Assembly: GCF_018343665.1 (NCBI RefSeq)
Contig: NZ_JAGYPM010000004.1
Location: 64,343 to 128,342 of the forward strand
From: Cytobacillus citreus
GTDB lineage: Bacteria > Bacillota > Bacilli > Bacillales > Cytobacillaceae
DNA length: 64,000 nucleotides
Direction of reading: 5' to 3'
Below the pieces are notes generated by a model. The model did not search any database and had not been told where the DNA came from. It saw only the letters and a program-made list of their open reading frames with translations. Shown one piece after another: positions 41,364 to 49,678 of this stretch. Made by a program: the position numbers and the translations under genes. The number at the start of each line of letters is the position of its first letter. Position 1 is the stretch's first letter.

Positions 41364-42530
41364 CTAATTGGAAAAAAGATTAAGTTTCCCAATTCGATCT
41401 ACGGCCTCCACTAATAAGTCTTCCTCCACTAATAATCCGACGCGGATGTACCCTTCGCCATATTCTCCAAATCCATTACCAGCAGCAACAGCTACATCTA
41501 CTTTCTCTAGCAGATAATCTGCGAAAGCTTCGCTCGTAAATCCACTTGGGACAGGGAGCCAGGCGAAAAATGATCCTCTTGGAGCTTGGACATCCCACCC
41601 AATTTTACGGCATTCATTCATAAGTACATTTCTTCTGCTTTCATAGCGAGCTACCAGTTTATCGACACATTGTTGATCATCTGTCAGAGCAACAGCAGCT
41701 GCTTTTTGTACAGCTGGAAAGAGGCTGCAGTACAAATGATCTTGTATAAGATTAAGTGCTTCGATAATGGTCGGATTCCCTACGGCGAAGCCAACACGCC
41801 ATCCTGCCATATTATACGTTTTCGACAGCGTATACATTTCGACGCCAATATCTTTAGCGCCTTCTACTTCGAGAAAACTGATTGGCTTTTTACCGTCAAA
41901 TCCAATGGCACCGTAGGCAAAATCATGCAAAATCGTAATATGATGTTTTTTTGCAAAGGCAACGGTTTCTTCAAAAAAAGCTCGTTCAGCCGTTGCACCA
42001 GTAGGATTATTCGGATAGTTAAGATACATGAGCTTCGCTTCTTCTCTTTGCTGAACAGGGATGGCATTGTAGTCTGGTAAAAAATGATTTTCGACTTTTA
42101 ACGGAAAAGTTTGATATTTGATGTTTGCTAAGACAGCACCTGATAAATAATCAGGATATCCAGGGTCTGGTAATAGCATGAGGTCGCCCTCGTTTAGCAA
42201 GCACATTGGGAGCTCGACAAGTCCAGCTTTCGTCCCGAAAAGAACCGCCACTTCAGTCGCTGGGTCAATGTCAACACCGTATTGTTTTTTATAAAATATA
42301 GCTGCTGCATTTTTTAACTCTTGGATCCCGCGAAAAGGAGAGTATTTATGAGTTATCGGGTCCTCAGCAGCGGCTTGTAATGCTTTGACAATATGGGGAG
42401 GTGTAGGCTGATCAGGATTTCCTTGTCCCAAATTAATTACTTCTCGACCTTCAGCTATGGCTTTGCCCACTTTTTCTACTAAAGATGCAAAAAATTGAAC
42501 GGGTAATTTTTTTAAGCGCTCTGAATATTC
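41364..42530 (-). CDS. mtnE: Methionine salvage aminotransferase MtnE
   Basis: About 388-residue class I aminotransferase closely resembling B. subtilis MtnE (YkrV), which converts 2-keto-4-methylthiobutyrate to methionine in the salvage pathway. Landmarks are LGQGNPDQPTPPHIV, YLNYPNNPTGA, HDFAYGAIGFDGKKP, the PLP lysine in TLSKTYNMAGWRVGF and the C-terminal FGEYGEGYIRVGLL. I use ATG 42530, preceded by AAGGTGG, since the longer frame from 42575 has no site. No S-box riboswitch or other mtn genes are seen, so it is isolated here; a broader aminotransferase role is possible. Confidence 0.85.
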   Translation of the reverse strand, partial: EYSERLKKLPVQFFASLVEKVGKAIAEGREVINLGQGNPDQPTPPHIVKALQAAAEDPITHKYSPFRGIQELKNAAAIFYKKQYGVDIDPATEVAVLFGTKAGLVELPMCLLNEGDLMLLPDPGYPDYLSGAVLANIKYQTFPLKVENHFLPDYNAIPVQQREEAKLMYLNYPNNPTGATAERAFFEETVAFAKKHHITILHDFAYGAIGFDGKKPISFLEVEGAKDIGVEMYTLSKTYNMAGWRVGFAVGNPTIIEALNLIQDHLYCSLFPAVQKAAAVALTDDQQCVDKLVARYESRRNVLMNECRKIGWDVQAPRGSFFAWLPVPSGFTSEAFADYLLEKVDVAVAAGNGFGEYGEGYIRVGLLVEEDLLVEAVDRIGKLNLFSN

Positions 42531-42876
42531 CATATAATCCACCTTTTTTGTAAAATGATTGCGATTTAATTTCAAATTTTATATTCTTTAATTAAAAATG
42601 TCTAGAAAGTTCTATAATAATGATGCTAAAGAATTTTAGTGGTATAATTCTTATCTGAAGTCTGCAAGTCATAACACTTGAATATCAAAGAAAAGTTAAG
42701 AATGGGGCATAACAATAATAGGTAAGTACCTAGAAAAAAACAAATTAGTGAATGTTTAGTAAAAATGGGTTAGATAAAAGGTAAAGAATATATTTTTCTA
42801 AATTAAATTCTAAATAAAATTATTGTGAAGATATGATATAATTATTTTAAAAAAATAACAGTTAGGAGCATTCGCT
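42531..42876. other. AT-rich divergent promoter region
   Basis: No gene or strong structure is seen between mtnE and the proline dehydrogenase gene. A GGTATAAT hexamer context around 42641-42648 could be a -10. There is no recognisable S-box or T-box. Confidence 0.4.
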
Positions 42877-43854
42877 ATGTTAAAAGATATTTTTATGGGC
42901 CTTTCCCAAAACCAATTACTAAACAGTGCAGCTAAAAAGTACGGGTTAAAAATGGGGGCGCAAAATGTCGTAGCGGGAACGAATATTGAAGAAACGATCA
43001 AGAGTATTAAAGAGCTAAATGCTCACGGAATCTCTTGTACAGTAGATAACTTAGGTGAGTTCGTATTTAAGGAAGAAGAAGCAGCAGAAGCGAAAGAACA
43101 AATCTTAAATGTCATTGAAGCGATTCATGAAAATAAAGTTGCTGCCCATATCTCTTTAAAGCCGACGCAATTAGGTCTAGATATTGACTACTACTTCTGC
43201 TTAAACAACTTAAGAGAAATTGTCGATTTAGCAAGCAAATATGATATTTTCGTCAATTTTGATATGGAAGATTACGGTCACCTACAGCCTTCCTTTGATC
43301 TATTAGATGAGCTTTCAAAAGAATATGATAATGTTGGAACTGTTATTCAGGCTTATTTCTTCCGTGCAGAAGATGATATCGAAAAATATAAAAATTATCG
43401 TTTACGAATCGTTAAAGGTGCTTATAAAGAGCCAGAGCACTATGCATACCAAGGTAAAATGGATATTGATGCAAACTTTATTAAGTTAATTGAATATCAT
43501 CTTTTAAATGGTAAATTTACATCAATCGCAACTCATGATCATAATATAATTAACCATGTAAAACAATTTGTTAAAAAGAATAATATTCCGAATGATAAAT
43601 TTGAATTCCAAATGCTTTACGGCTTCAGAAAGGATCTTCAATTAAAGCTAGCAAGTGAAGGATATAACTTCTGTACGTACGTACCATTTGGAAAAGACTG
43701 GTACGGATACTTCATGCGCCGTTTAGCAGAAAGACCGCAAAACTTAAACCTTGTGGTTAAACAAGTATTTAACAAAAAAACAAACACAGTGATTGGTGTA
43801 GCAGCAGGTGCGTTTCTACTTGGAAGACTAACTAAGAAGAAAAAAGGAAAATAA
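42877..43854 (+). CDS. putB: Proline dehydrogenase
   Basis: 325-residue FAD-dependent TIM-barrel enzyme that oxidises L-proline to pyrroline-5-carboxylate and passes electrons to quinone. Family landmarks are HISLKPTQLGLDID, VNFDMEDYGH, RIVKGAYKEPE, IATHDHNI, EFQMLYGFRKDLQ and the C-terminal YVPFGKDWYGYFMRRLAERPQN, which holds the substrate-binding arginines. The last 25 residues form a hydrophobic helix and a lysine tail (VIGVAAGAFLLGRLTKKKKGK), a likely membrane anchor. AGGAG precedes the ATG. No P5C dehydrogenase gene is adjacent. Confidence 0.92.
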   Translation: MLKDIFMGLSQNQLLNSAAKKYGLKMGAQNVVAGTNIEETIKSIKELNAHGISCTVDNLGEFVFKEEEAAEAKEQILNVIEAIHENKVAAHISLKPTQLGLDIDYYFCLNNLREIVDLASKYDIFVNFDMEDYGHLQPSFDLLDELSKEYDNVGTVIQAYFFRAEDDIEKYKNYRLRIVKGAYKEPEHYAYQGKMDIDANFIKLIEYHLLNGKFTSIATHDHNIINHVKQFVKKNNIPNDKFEFQMLYGFRKDLQLKLASEGYNFCTYVPFGKDWYGYFMRRLAERPQNLNLVVKQVFNKKTNTVIGVAAGAFLLGRLTKKKKGK

Positions 43855-43941
43855 TCGTCTACACTGAGAATAGATATTATCTTCTTTCATCTTTTTGTAC
43901 ATTGGGTTCTGACCCTTACCATACTAAATATAATTTCCTTT

Positions 43942-44047
43942 AATACGGTCCAGAGAGGCCGAAAAGGGTTGATAGACTGACACCTATTTTTTGTCATCTT
44001 ATATTTTCATGCCCTTTTGTCCTCTGTGACAGAAGGGCATTATTTTT
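43942..44047 (+). promoter_or_regulatory. PyrR-type pyrimidine attenuator leader (orphaned)
   Basis: GGTCCAGAGAGGCCGAAAAGG at 43947 onward matches the PyrR-binding loop of B. subtilis pyr leaders (TCCAGAGAGGCT followed by GAAGGG). A terminator follows: ATGCCCTTTTGTC / GACAGAAGGGCAT (44009-44040) with a T-run. The gene behind it is only a transporter fragment, so the control element has lost its target. Confidence 0.7.
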
Positions 44048-44076
44048 GGGGTTAAAGCCTCTGTTAAATAAGTCCT

Positions 44077-44265
44077 GTGAGACTTGAAAAGAGAATGGAA
44101 GAGAAATTTAACTTAGGACGAGCAGTGGGTGGATTATCGCCAATCCTCGTGGGCTACATTCTACAAAACTATGATATGACGATAGCAATGGCTTATCTAG
44201 CTGTCTTATACTGCCTATCCTTTGTTGTTATGCTAAGTCTTAAAAAAGAGAAGTTTAGTATTTAA
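44077..44265 (+). pseudogene. C-terminal fragment of an MFS transporter
   Basis: Encodes GGLSPILVGYILQNYDMTIA followed by MAYLAVLYCLSFVVM and a short basic tail, which is the last two helices of a 12-helix MFS protein. The rest of the gene is missing. It directly follows the PyrR-type leader, so a pyrimidine-controlled transporter may have stood here. A strong terminator follows. Confidence 0.65.
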
Positions 44266-44288
44266 AAAAGAAAGTAGTTTAATATATC

Positions 44289-44333
44289 AAAGGTCAGTCC
44301 CCAATCAAATGTTGGCGGACTGGCCTTTTTTTT
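44289..44333 (+). terminator. Terminator after the MFS remnant
   Basis: AAGGTCAGTCC pairs with GGACTGGCCTT and is followed by eight T residues. Confidence 0.88.
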
Positions 44334-44429
44334 GAAATGTTTTTTTATCCAATGGTTTTTTTCTCTTAAAGAGGGAACTTTATTATTATCTGATAAAAAA
44401 TGGAATTTTACGGTAAGGAGTGTGTGATT

Positions 44430-44525
44430 ATGTATAAAAAGCAAGAGAAAATGCTAATCTTGGTTGCGTTTACAGTTGCTGGTATCATCCTGCTATCCAT
44501 GATAGGTAGAGTTTTCGGAAGTTAA
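44430..44525 (+). CDS. 31-residue membrane peptide upstream of cydA
   Basis: MYKKQEKMLILVAFTVAGII followed by LLSMIGRVFGS: a charged start and one transmembrane helix. AAGGAG stands nine bases before the ATG, and the stop is 14 bases before the cydA start, with the cydA ribosome binding site overlapping its end. It should be co-transcribed with cydAB and may be an accessory subunit or assembly peptide of the oxidase. I do not recognise a family. Confidence 0.65.
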   Translation: MYKKQEKMLILVAFTVAGIILLSMIGRVFGS

Positions 44526-44539
44526 GGAGGCATTAGGGT

Positions 44540-45886
44540 ATGGGAAATGAGGAGGCAGTGTTTTTTAGTCGAGTGCTTACAGAACTGACATTATCGTTTC
44601 ATATTATTTTTGCTACGATTGGTGTAGGGGTTCCACTGATGATTATGATTGCACAGTGGGTCGGAATTAAGAAGAATGATGAACATTATATATTACTTGC
44701 GCGAAGATGGGCGCGTGGCTTTGTCATTACAGTGGCAGTTGGTGTTGTAACAGGGACTGCCATCGGCTTACAGCTCTCGCTTCTGTGGCCAAATTTTATG
44801 GAACTAGCAGGAAACGTTATTGCGTTGCCCTTATTTATGGAAACATTTGCTTTTTTCTTTGAAGCGATTTTTCTAGGAATTTATCTTTATACATGGGACC
44901 GCTTTGAAAATCAAAAGAAACATTTGCTGCTATTAATACCGGTCGCAGCAGGTGCTTCTTTTTCAGCCGTTTTTATTTCAATTGTGAATGCTTTTATGAA
45001 TACACCGCAAGGTTTTGAGTTTGTAGAAGGTCAATTAATTAATATCAATCCACTGATCGCGATGTTTAACCCTGCAATGCCAACGAAAGTCACTCATGTC
45101 GTAGTAACTGCCTATATGACATCAGCATTTGTACTCGCAGCCATTGCCGCTTTTCGACTGTTGAAAGGTTCTGATCATATATATCATAAAAAAGCTCTTT
45201 TTTTAACAATGAAATTAGGGTTGATTTTCTCAATCGCGTCTGCGATTATCGGTGATTTTTCTGGAAAATTTTTAGCCGAGTATCAACCGGAAAAATTAGC
45301 TGCTGCTGAGTGGCATTTTGAAACAGAAAGAAATGCACCGCTGATTCTATTAGGCGTTTTAGAGGATGAGGAAGTAAAGTATGCGATTAAGATTCCATTT
45401 GCTTTAAGTATGTTAGCGCATAATGATCCAACGGCAGAGGTAATTGGCTTAGATCAATTTCCGAAAGATGAGATTCCACCGCTATACATTCACTATTTAT
45501 TTGATCTGATGGTATTTATCGGTATGTGGTTGGTTGCGATTTCTGCTGTATACGTCTTCAGCATATGGAAGGGCTGGGCGTTTGTAAAAACGAAAAGGTT
45601 TCTTGGTCTGATCGTTGCTGGAGGTCCGCTTGCAGTGCTTGCTATTGAAGCTGGATGGTGGCTGACAGAAGTCGGGCGCCAGCCTTGGATTTTACGTGGA
45701 TTAATGAAAACAGAGAATGCAGCGACTTCAAGTGGTCAAGTTGACCTTATGCTTATATTATTCAGTGGATTATATCTGATTTTAGGTATAGGGGTTATCG
45801 TTGTATTAAGAAGAATGTTTAAACGAAATCCAGTTGAAAAAGAGATTGAAGATCGGCAGGCGGGAATGGAAGGTGAATATCATTGA
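44540..45886 (+). CDS. cydA: Cytochrome bd ubiquinol/menaquinol oxidase subunit I
   Basis: 448-residue membrane subunit carrying the three haems. It matches the Bacillus/Geobacillus type (YthA) with a short Q-loop. Haem ligand His near the N-terminus (LTLSFHIIFATIGVGVP), the proton-path Glu in METFAFFFEAIFLGIY, and the conserved C-terminal GWWLTEVGRQPWILRG are all seen. It reduces oxygen with quinol at high affinity. AAGGAGG precedes the ATG. Its stop overlaps the TTG start of cydB. Confidence 0.95.
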   Translation: MGNEEAVFFSRVLTELTLSFHIIFATIGVGVPLMIMIAQWVGIKKNDEHYILLARRWARGFVITVAVGVVTGTAIGLQLSLLWPNFMELAGNVIALPLFMETFAFFFEAIFLGIYLYTWDRFENQKKHLLLLIPVAAGASFSAVFISIVNAFMNTPQGFEFVEGQLININPLIAMFNPAMPTKVTHVVVTAYMTSAFVLAAIAAFRLLKGSDHIYHKKALFLTMKLGLIFSIASAIIGDFSGKFLAEYQPEKLAAAEWHFETERNAPLILLGVLEDEEVKYAIKIPFALSMLAHNDPTAEVIGLDQFPKDEIPPLYIHYLFDLMVFIGMWLVAISAVYVFSIWKGWAFVKTKRFLGLIVAGGPLAVLAIEAGWWLTEVGRQPWILRGLMKTENAATSSGQVDLMLILFSGLYLILGIGVIVVLRRMFKRNPVEKEIEDRQAGMEGEYH

Positions 45887-46896
45887 CACTTGAAATAATC
45901 GGAATATCAGTCTTGTGGCTATTTTTATTTGGATATGTGATCGTTGCGTCCATTGATTTTGGCGCAGGGGTTTTCAATGCATATAGTACCTTGACGAACC
46001 GTGAGCATATTTTAACGAATATTATTCAACGGTATTTATCACCCGTTTGGGAAGTGACAAATGTCTTTCTTGTTTTTTTCTTTGTCGGAATGGTTGGATT
46101 TTTTCCGAAGAGTGCATTTTATTATGGTACGACATTGCTTATTCCAGCAAGCATTGCAATTATTTTGTTAGCGATTCGCGGCTCCTATTATGCTTTTGAG
46201 ACATACGGATCGAGAGGGCATAAAGGGTATACATTTATGTATGGATTATCAGGATTATTTATCCCAGCCTCGCTCTCAATCGTCCTTACCATTTCAGAGG
46301 GCGGATTTGTATTTATGAATGATTCTAAGCCAGTTCTTGATTATTGGGCATTGTTTTCTAATCCTCTGACTTGGAGTATTGTTTTGCTTAGCTTTACAGC
46401 AGTCCTTTATATTTCAGCAGTATTTTTAACCTGGTATGCAGATAAAGCACAGGATAAGGATGCAACAGTATTATTAAGGAAATATGCACTTATCTGGGCG
46501 GGTCCTCTTATTATTACGGCTGCAGGAATAATTTTTGAATTGAAAGCGCATAATCCTGAACATTATGAGAGGATTCTTGACTTGTGGTGGATGTTTGGAT
46601 TGTCGTTTCTATTGTTTATTGGTACGGTTTGGTTCGTTTGGAAACGACGGAATTTCGGTCTTGCCGTTTGGTTTCTTATCGGTCAATTTGCATTCGCCTT
46701 TTTTGCTTATGGGATTTCACATTATCCTTATCTTTTATATCCATATTTAACTATATATGATAGCTTCACAAACGAAGCCATGGCCATCGCACTTATCATT
46801 GCTTTTATTGCTGGCTTGTGTTTACTTATACCATCACTGTGGCTGCTGCTAAAACTATTTTTGTTCAATAAGAATTATGTGCGAGGGAAGGGCTGA
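45883..46896 (+). CDS. cydB: Cytochrome bd oxidase subunit II
   Basis: 337-residue subunit with about eight helices and no haem, which stabilises subunit I. Landmarks are the N-terminal VASIDFGAGVFNAYS, SPVWEVTNVFLVFFFVGMVGFFP and AIRGSYYAFETYGSRG. The start codon is TTG within the TTGA overlap with the cydA stop, with GGAAGGTG before it. It resembles the B. subtilis YthB form more than CydB of the cydABCD operon; no cydCD genes follow here. Confidence 0.93.
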   Translation: MTLEIIGISVLWLFLFGYVIVASIDFGAGVFNAYSTLTNREHILTNIIQRYLSPVWEVTNVFLVFFFVGMVGFFPKSAFYYGTTLLIPASIAIILLAIRGSYYAFETYGSRGHKGYTFMYGLSGLFIPASLSIVLTISEGGFVFMNDSKPVLDYWALFSNPLTWSIVLLSFTAVLYISAVFLTWYADKAQDKDATVLLRKYALIWAGPLIITAAGIIFELKAHNPEHYERILDLWWMFGLSFLLFIGTVWFVWKRRNFGLAVWFLIGQFAFAFFAYGISHYPYLLYPYLTIYDSFTNEAMAIALIIAFIAGLCLLIPSLWLLLKLFLFNKNYVRGKG

Positions 46897-46921
46897 ACTG
46901 CCATAATAAGGAGGTTTCAAG

Positions 46922-47035
46922 ATGGAGAAATTTTTAAGCTCATATGCACCGTTTATTATACTAATTGGATCAATTGTCGTGGCGTTTTGGATAGGTCCGA
47001 AAGATCGGGCTGTTAGAAAGGAGCGGAAGGTATAG
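46922..47035 (+). CDS. cydS: Cytochrome bd oxidase small subunit CydS
   Basis: 37 residues with one helix: MEKFLSSYAPFIILIGSIVV followed by AFWIGPKDRAVRK. This closely follows the pattern of CydS seen in the Geobacillus bd oxidase structure (a short SYAP-like start, a hydrophobic helix ending AFWxGxKD). AAGGAGG lies before the ATG, 25 bases after cydB. It belongs to the oxidase complex at the membrane; a terminator follows. Confidence 0.85.
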   Translation: MEKFLSSYAPFIILIGSIVVAFWIGPKDRAVRKERKV

Positions 47036-47045
47036 AATCGTTATT

Positions 47046-47088
47046 GGGTCAGAATCTTCATGGGCATAGAGGATTCTGACCCTTTTTT
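47046..47088 (+). terminator. Terminator of the cyd operon
   Basis: GGGTCAGAATC and GATTCTGACCC form an 11-bp perfect stem followed by TTTTTT. A small open frame that runs across it is not believed. Confidence 0.93.
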
Positions 47089-47280
47089 GTGTGAAAATGA
47101 AACCGACGACATTTTACATATAGAGAAGAGAGTAGATACTCATGATTGTTTTCTATGTAAATCGTCTAGAAAGCGTCAAATGTCTTTGGCTAGTATTAGC
47201 TCACCAATTCCAATAATATATTCGTTCGAAAAACTCTTTAATCGTGTATAATATAGAAGAAAGAAAAGGAGGTGAAAAAA

Positions 47281-47759
47281 ATGGAAGAGAGTCGTCTTGA
47301 TAAAATGGAAGATATGCTGGCAACTTTAATTACAATGGCAGGGAATATGAACAGCAGACTAGAAAACTCAATAGCTGAGCAATCTAAGATGAGTGAGAGA
47401 CTAGATTGTATGGAAGAAAGCTTCAATGCGAGATTCGAGAAAATCGACGAAAGAATGGACAAATTGCAAGAAGATCAGAGAAGCATGAGAAGAGAAATTA
47501 TGGAGAAATTAATCGTGATTCAAGCTGATCGCAGATTAACGGGCAGTAAGACCCCCACTTCAAGTTTGCGAGAGAATCAAAGAAACCTAAATGGGGGATC
47601 AACTGCCCGTAAAGGCCCGATTGGTTCAACTAACCATCAGTGGGGGATGAAAGAACCCTCCCACTGATGGAAGTTTCACTTTATCAAGATCATATTTTGG
47701 AAAAAACAGTTAGAAATGAACGCGAAATGGCAAAAATAAAGATTCATCTTGAATCATGA
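47281..47759 (+). pseudogene. Coiled-coil protein gene interrupted by a bcr1-like repeat
   Basis: Starts with GGAGGTG and ATG and encodes an acidic coiled coil (LDKMEDMLATLITMAGNMNS, EERMDKLQEDQ-like). At codon 83 (IQAD) a 155-bp repeat begins. Beyond it the frame resumes as QDHILEKTVRNEREMAKIKI and ends at TGA 47757-47759. Joining GAT at 47529 to CAA at 47685 gives one continuous 108-residue protein, so the insertion was precise. As it stands, translation runs into the repeat and stops at 47667, replacing the natural C-terminus. Function unknown; similar short coiled-coil proteins are common in Bacillus. Confidence 0.8.
47530..47684 (+). repeat. bcr1-like repeat, copy 3 (compact, 155 bp)
   Basis: Begins CGCAGATTAACGGGCAGTAAG and ends CACTTTAT. 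The left hairpin is ACGGGCAGT...ACTGCCCGT enclosing ACCCCCACTTC, the right hairpin CCATCAGTGGG...CCCACTGATGG. It lacks the extra module of copies 1 and 2. The size and the TTTAT end match the published description of bcr1. Its ends are defined exactly by the gene it interrupts. Confidence 0.9.
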
Positions 47760-47840
47760 CCACATTACCAATCCTCGAAAAACTTCACTAGGTTGTCTAC
47801 TGGCTATGGCAATTCAACTAAATTCAATATATTTTCTAGA

Positions 47841-47886
47841 GACAGTACAACCGAGCATTCATATGCTACATGTACTGTCTTTATTT
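47841..47886 (+). terminator. Terminator before the two-component genes
   Basis: GACAGTACA pairs with TGTACTGTC around GCATTCATATGC, followed by TTTATTTT. Confidence 0.85.
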
Positions 47887-47965
47887 TGACTTCATCCTAT
47901 TAAAATTATTATGATAGAACTATAGTTTAACTTCTAAAATATAGACAATTCAAGGTGCGATCCAA

Positions 47966-48640
47966 ATGATTAAAGTAATGATTATTGAAGATGATTTCAA
48001 GCTAAGGACAATGATTGCTGAGCATTTAGGGAAGTGGAATTTCGAGCCGATAATGATCAGTGACTTTGAAAAAATCGATGAGTATGTAGTAGAGAATACG
48101 CCGGATATAGTCTTATTAGATATTAATCTTCCAAGCTTTGACGGTTTTTATTGGTGTGGAAAGATTAGACGTGTCTCAAACGTTCCAATCATTTTCATTT
48201 CATCACGTACGGAGAATATGGATATTGTGATGGCGATGAATATGGGTGGTGATGATTTTATACAAAAGCCGTTTTCTTTAGATGTCCTTGTTGCTAAAAT
48301 GAATGCCGTATATCGAAGAACAAATCAAAACCATCAAAGCGATAAAGACATCATAACAGCTGGCGAGCTTATTTTAAATCTTGGCAATGGAATAGTCACT
48401 TATCAGGAAAAAGAGGTGGCATTAACGAAAAATGAATATCACATTCTTTACTTGCTTATGAGAAAGAGCGGGCAAATTATCTCAAGGGATGAAATTATGA
48501 GAGCCCTTTGGGAGGATGAACAATTTATCGATGATAATACGTTGACGGTTAATATAAATCGATTGCGGAAAAAGCTAGAGACAATAGGTCTGGTCGATGT
48601 AATCGTCACGAAGAAAAGGCAAGGGTATTTACTACAATGA
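47966..48640 (+). CDS. OmpR-family response regulator, BceR-like
   Basis: 224-residue regulator. The receiver domain has the acidic pair IIEDD, phosphoacceptor Asp in VLLDINLPSFDG (about residue 52), Thr/Ser in FISSRTE and Lys in IQKPFSLD. The C-terminal winged helix (LTKNEYHILYLLMRKSGQIISRDEIMRALW ... DNTLTVNINRLRKKLE) binds DNA. It is of the BceR type that controls peptide-antibiotic ABC transporters. The kinase gene overlaps its stop by four bases, and the matching ABC genes lie 3 kb downstream on the other strand. Confidence 0.9.
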   Translation: MIKVMIIEDDFKLRTMIAEHLGKWNFEPIMISDFEKIDEYVVENTPDIVLLDINLPSFDGFYWCGKIRRVSNVPIIFISSRTENMDIVMAMNMGGDDFIQKPFSLDVLVAKMNAVYRRTNQNHQSDKDIITAGELILNLGNGIVTYQEKEVALTKNEYHILYLLMRKSGQIISRDEIMRALWEDEQFIDDNTLTVNINRLRKKLETIGLVDVIVTKKRQGYLLQ

Positions 48641-49638
48641 CATTTTTAGGCTACTTAAAGTCGCAAAAATGGTTAATACTCATGTATGTTGTGCTTATGT
48701 CCTTTTTTACACTCGTCACATTGATAGACCCCATCATGCAAATACATATTTCTAGTTTATTATATATTGAAGGGATAGCTGTTATTATTTTTGCTTTATA
48801 CTGTGGCTTCGATTATTATCGAAAAAAATCTTTTTTTAATAAGTTGAAAAGGATAAGTGAGTTAGAGGAGTATATTCCTTTTTCTGATTCAATGATTGAT
48901 CGTGAGAACATGTATGTTCAACTAATGAAAATCCAGCAGGAAAAGCATATTAAAAAGCTTGAAATAGTGGAGCTGGAGCGAAAAGAATGGCAAGAGTACA
49001 TGACTTCCTGGTTTCATGAAATTAAGACGCCAATTGCTGTTAGTCGCATGATTTATGAAACGGGTGGCAGTTTGGAAAGCTTAGTAGAGGAAATGGACAA
49101 GATTGAGCATTTCATTGAACAAGCCCTTTATTTTTCACGAATAAGCGATTTTCATAAAGACTATTTTATTCAAGAAATCGACCTCGAGCGCATCGTTAAA
49201 GAAGCAGTGAAAATGCATACAAAAACATTTATAGCGAAAAGGATCAGTATCAATCTTGACGTTCAAAAATTTGAAGTGCTTACGGATAAAAAAGGGATTC
49301 TCTTCATTTTAAATCAATTGTTATCTAATTCACTAAAGTATACGGAGAGTAAGGGCTCAATCTCTATTTGTATTGATTGCGATAAGAGGATTCTTCGGAT
49401 TAGAGATAGTGGGATTGGCATTGCGAAAGAGGATCTTCCACGTGTTTTCGAGAAGGGTTTCACTGGTAAAAATGGACGGCAACATTATTCTTCAACAGGA
49501 ATGGGGCTTTACTTAGCGAAAAAGACAGCTGAAAAGCTAGGGCATACGCTTACTCTCACTTCGGAAAAGGATACATTTACAGAAGCTATTATTTCCTTTC
49601 CAAATACAGAGGATCGGCTATATATGATGGAACAATAG
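48637..49638 (+). CDS. Intramembrane-sensing histidine kinase, BceS-like
   Basis: 333-residue sensor with two N-terminal helices separated by only a few residues (WLILMYVVLMSFFTLVTLI and LLYIEGIAVIIFALYCG), so it has no extracellular sensor. It therefore depends on its ABC transporter for sensing, as BceS does. The phosphoacceptor is in SWFHEIKTPIAVSRM, the N-box NQLLSNSLKYTE, G1 RDSGIGIAKEDLP, then STGMGLYLAKKTAEKLGH. It phosphorylates the overlapping response regulator, and signals probably include cell-wall-active peptides. Confidence 0.9.
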   Translation: MTFLGYLKSQKWLILMYVVLMSFFTLVTLIDPIMQIHISSLLYIEGIAVIIFALYCGFDYYRKKSFFNKLKRISELEEYIPFSDSMIDRENMYVQLMKIQQEKHIKKLEIVELERKEWQEYMTSWFHEIKTPIAVSRMIYETGGSLESLVEEMDKIEHFIEQALYFSRISDFHKDYFIQEIDLERIVKEAVKMHTKTFIAKRISINLDVQKFEVLTDKKGILFILNQLLSNSLKYTESKGSISICIDCDKRILRIRDSGIGIAKEDLPRVFEKGFTGKNGRQHYSSTGMGLYLAKKTAEKLGHTLTLTSEKDTFTEAIISFPNTEDRLYMMEQ

Positions 49639-49678
49639 CATCGGGGATATCCCGATGCTATTCGTTTGATGAAACAAG

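Noticed and set aside
42531-42660. Searched for an S-box riboswitch upstream of mtnE
   Set aside because: None of the conserved S-box blocks is present.
47060-47251. 63-codon open frame after the cyd operon
   Set aside because: Its first codons lie inside the cyd operon terminator and it has no ribosome binding site.
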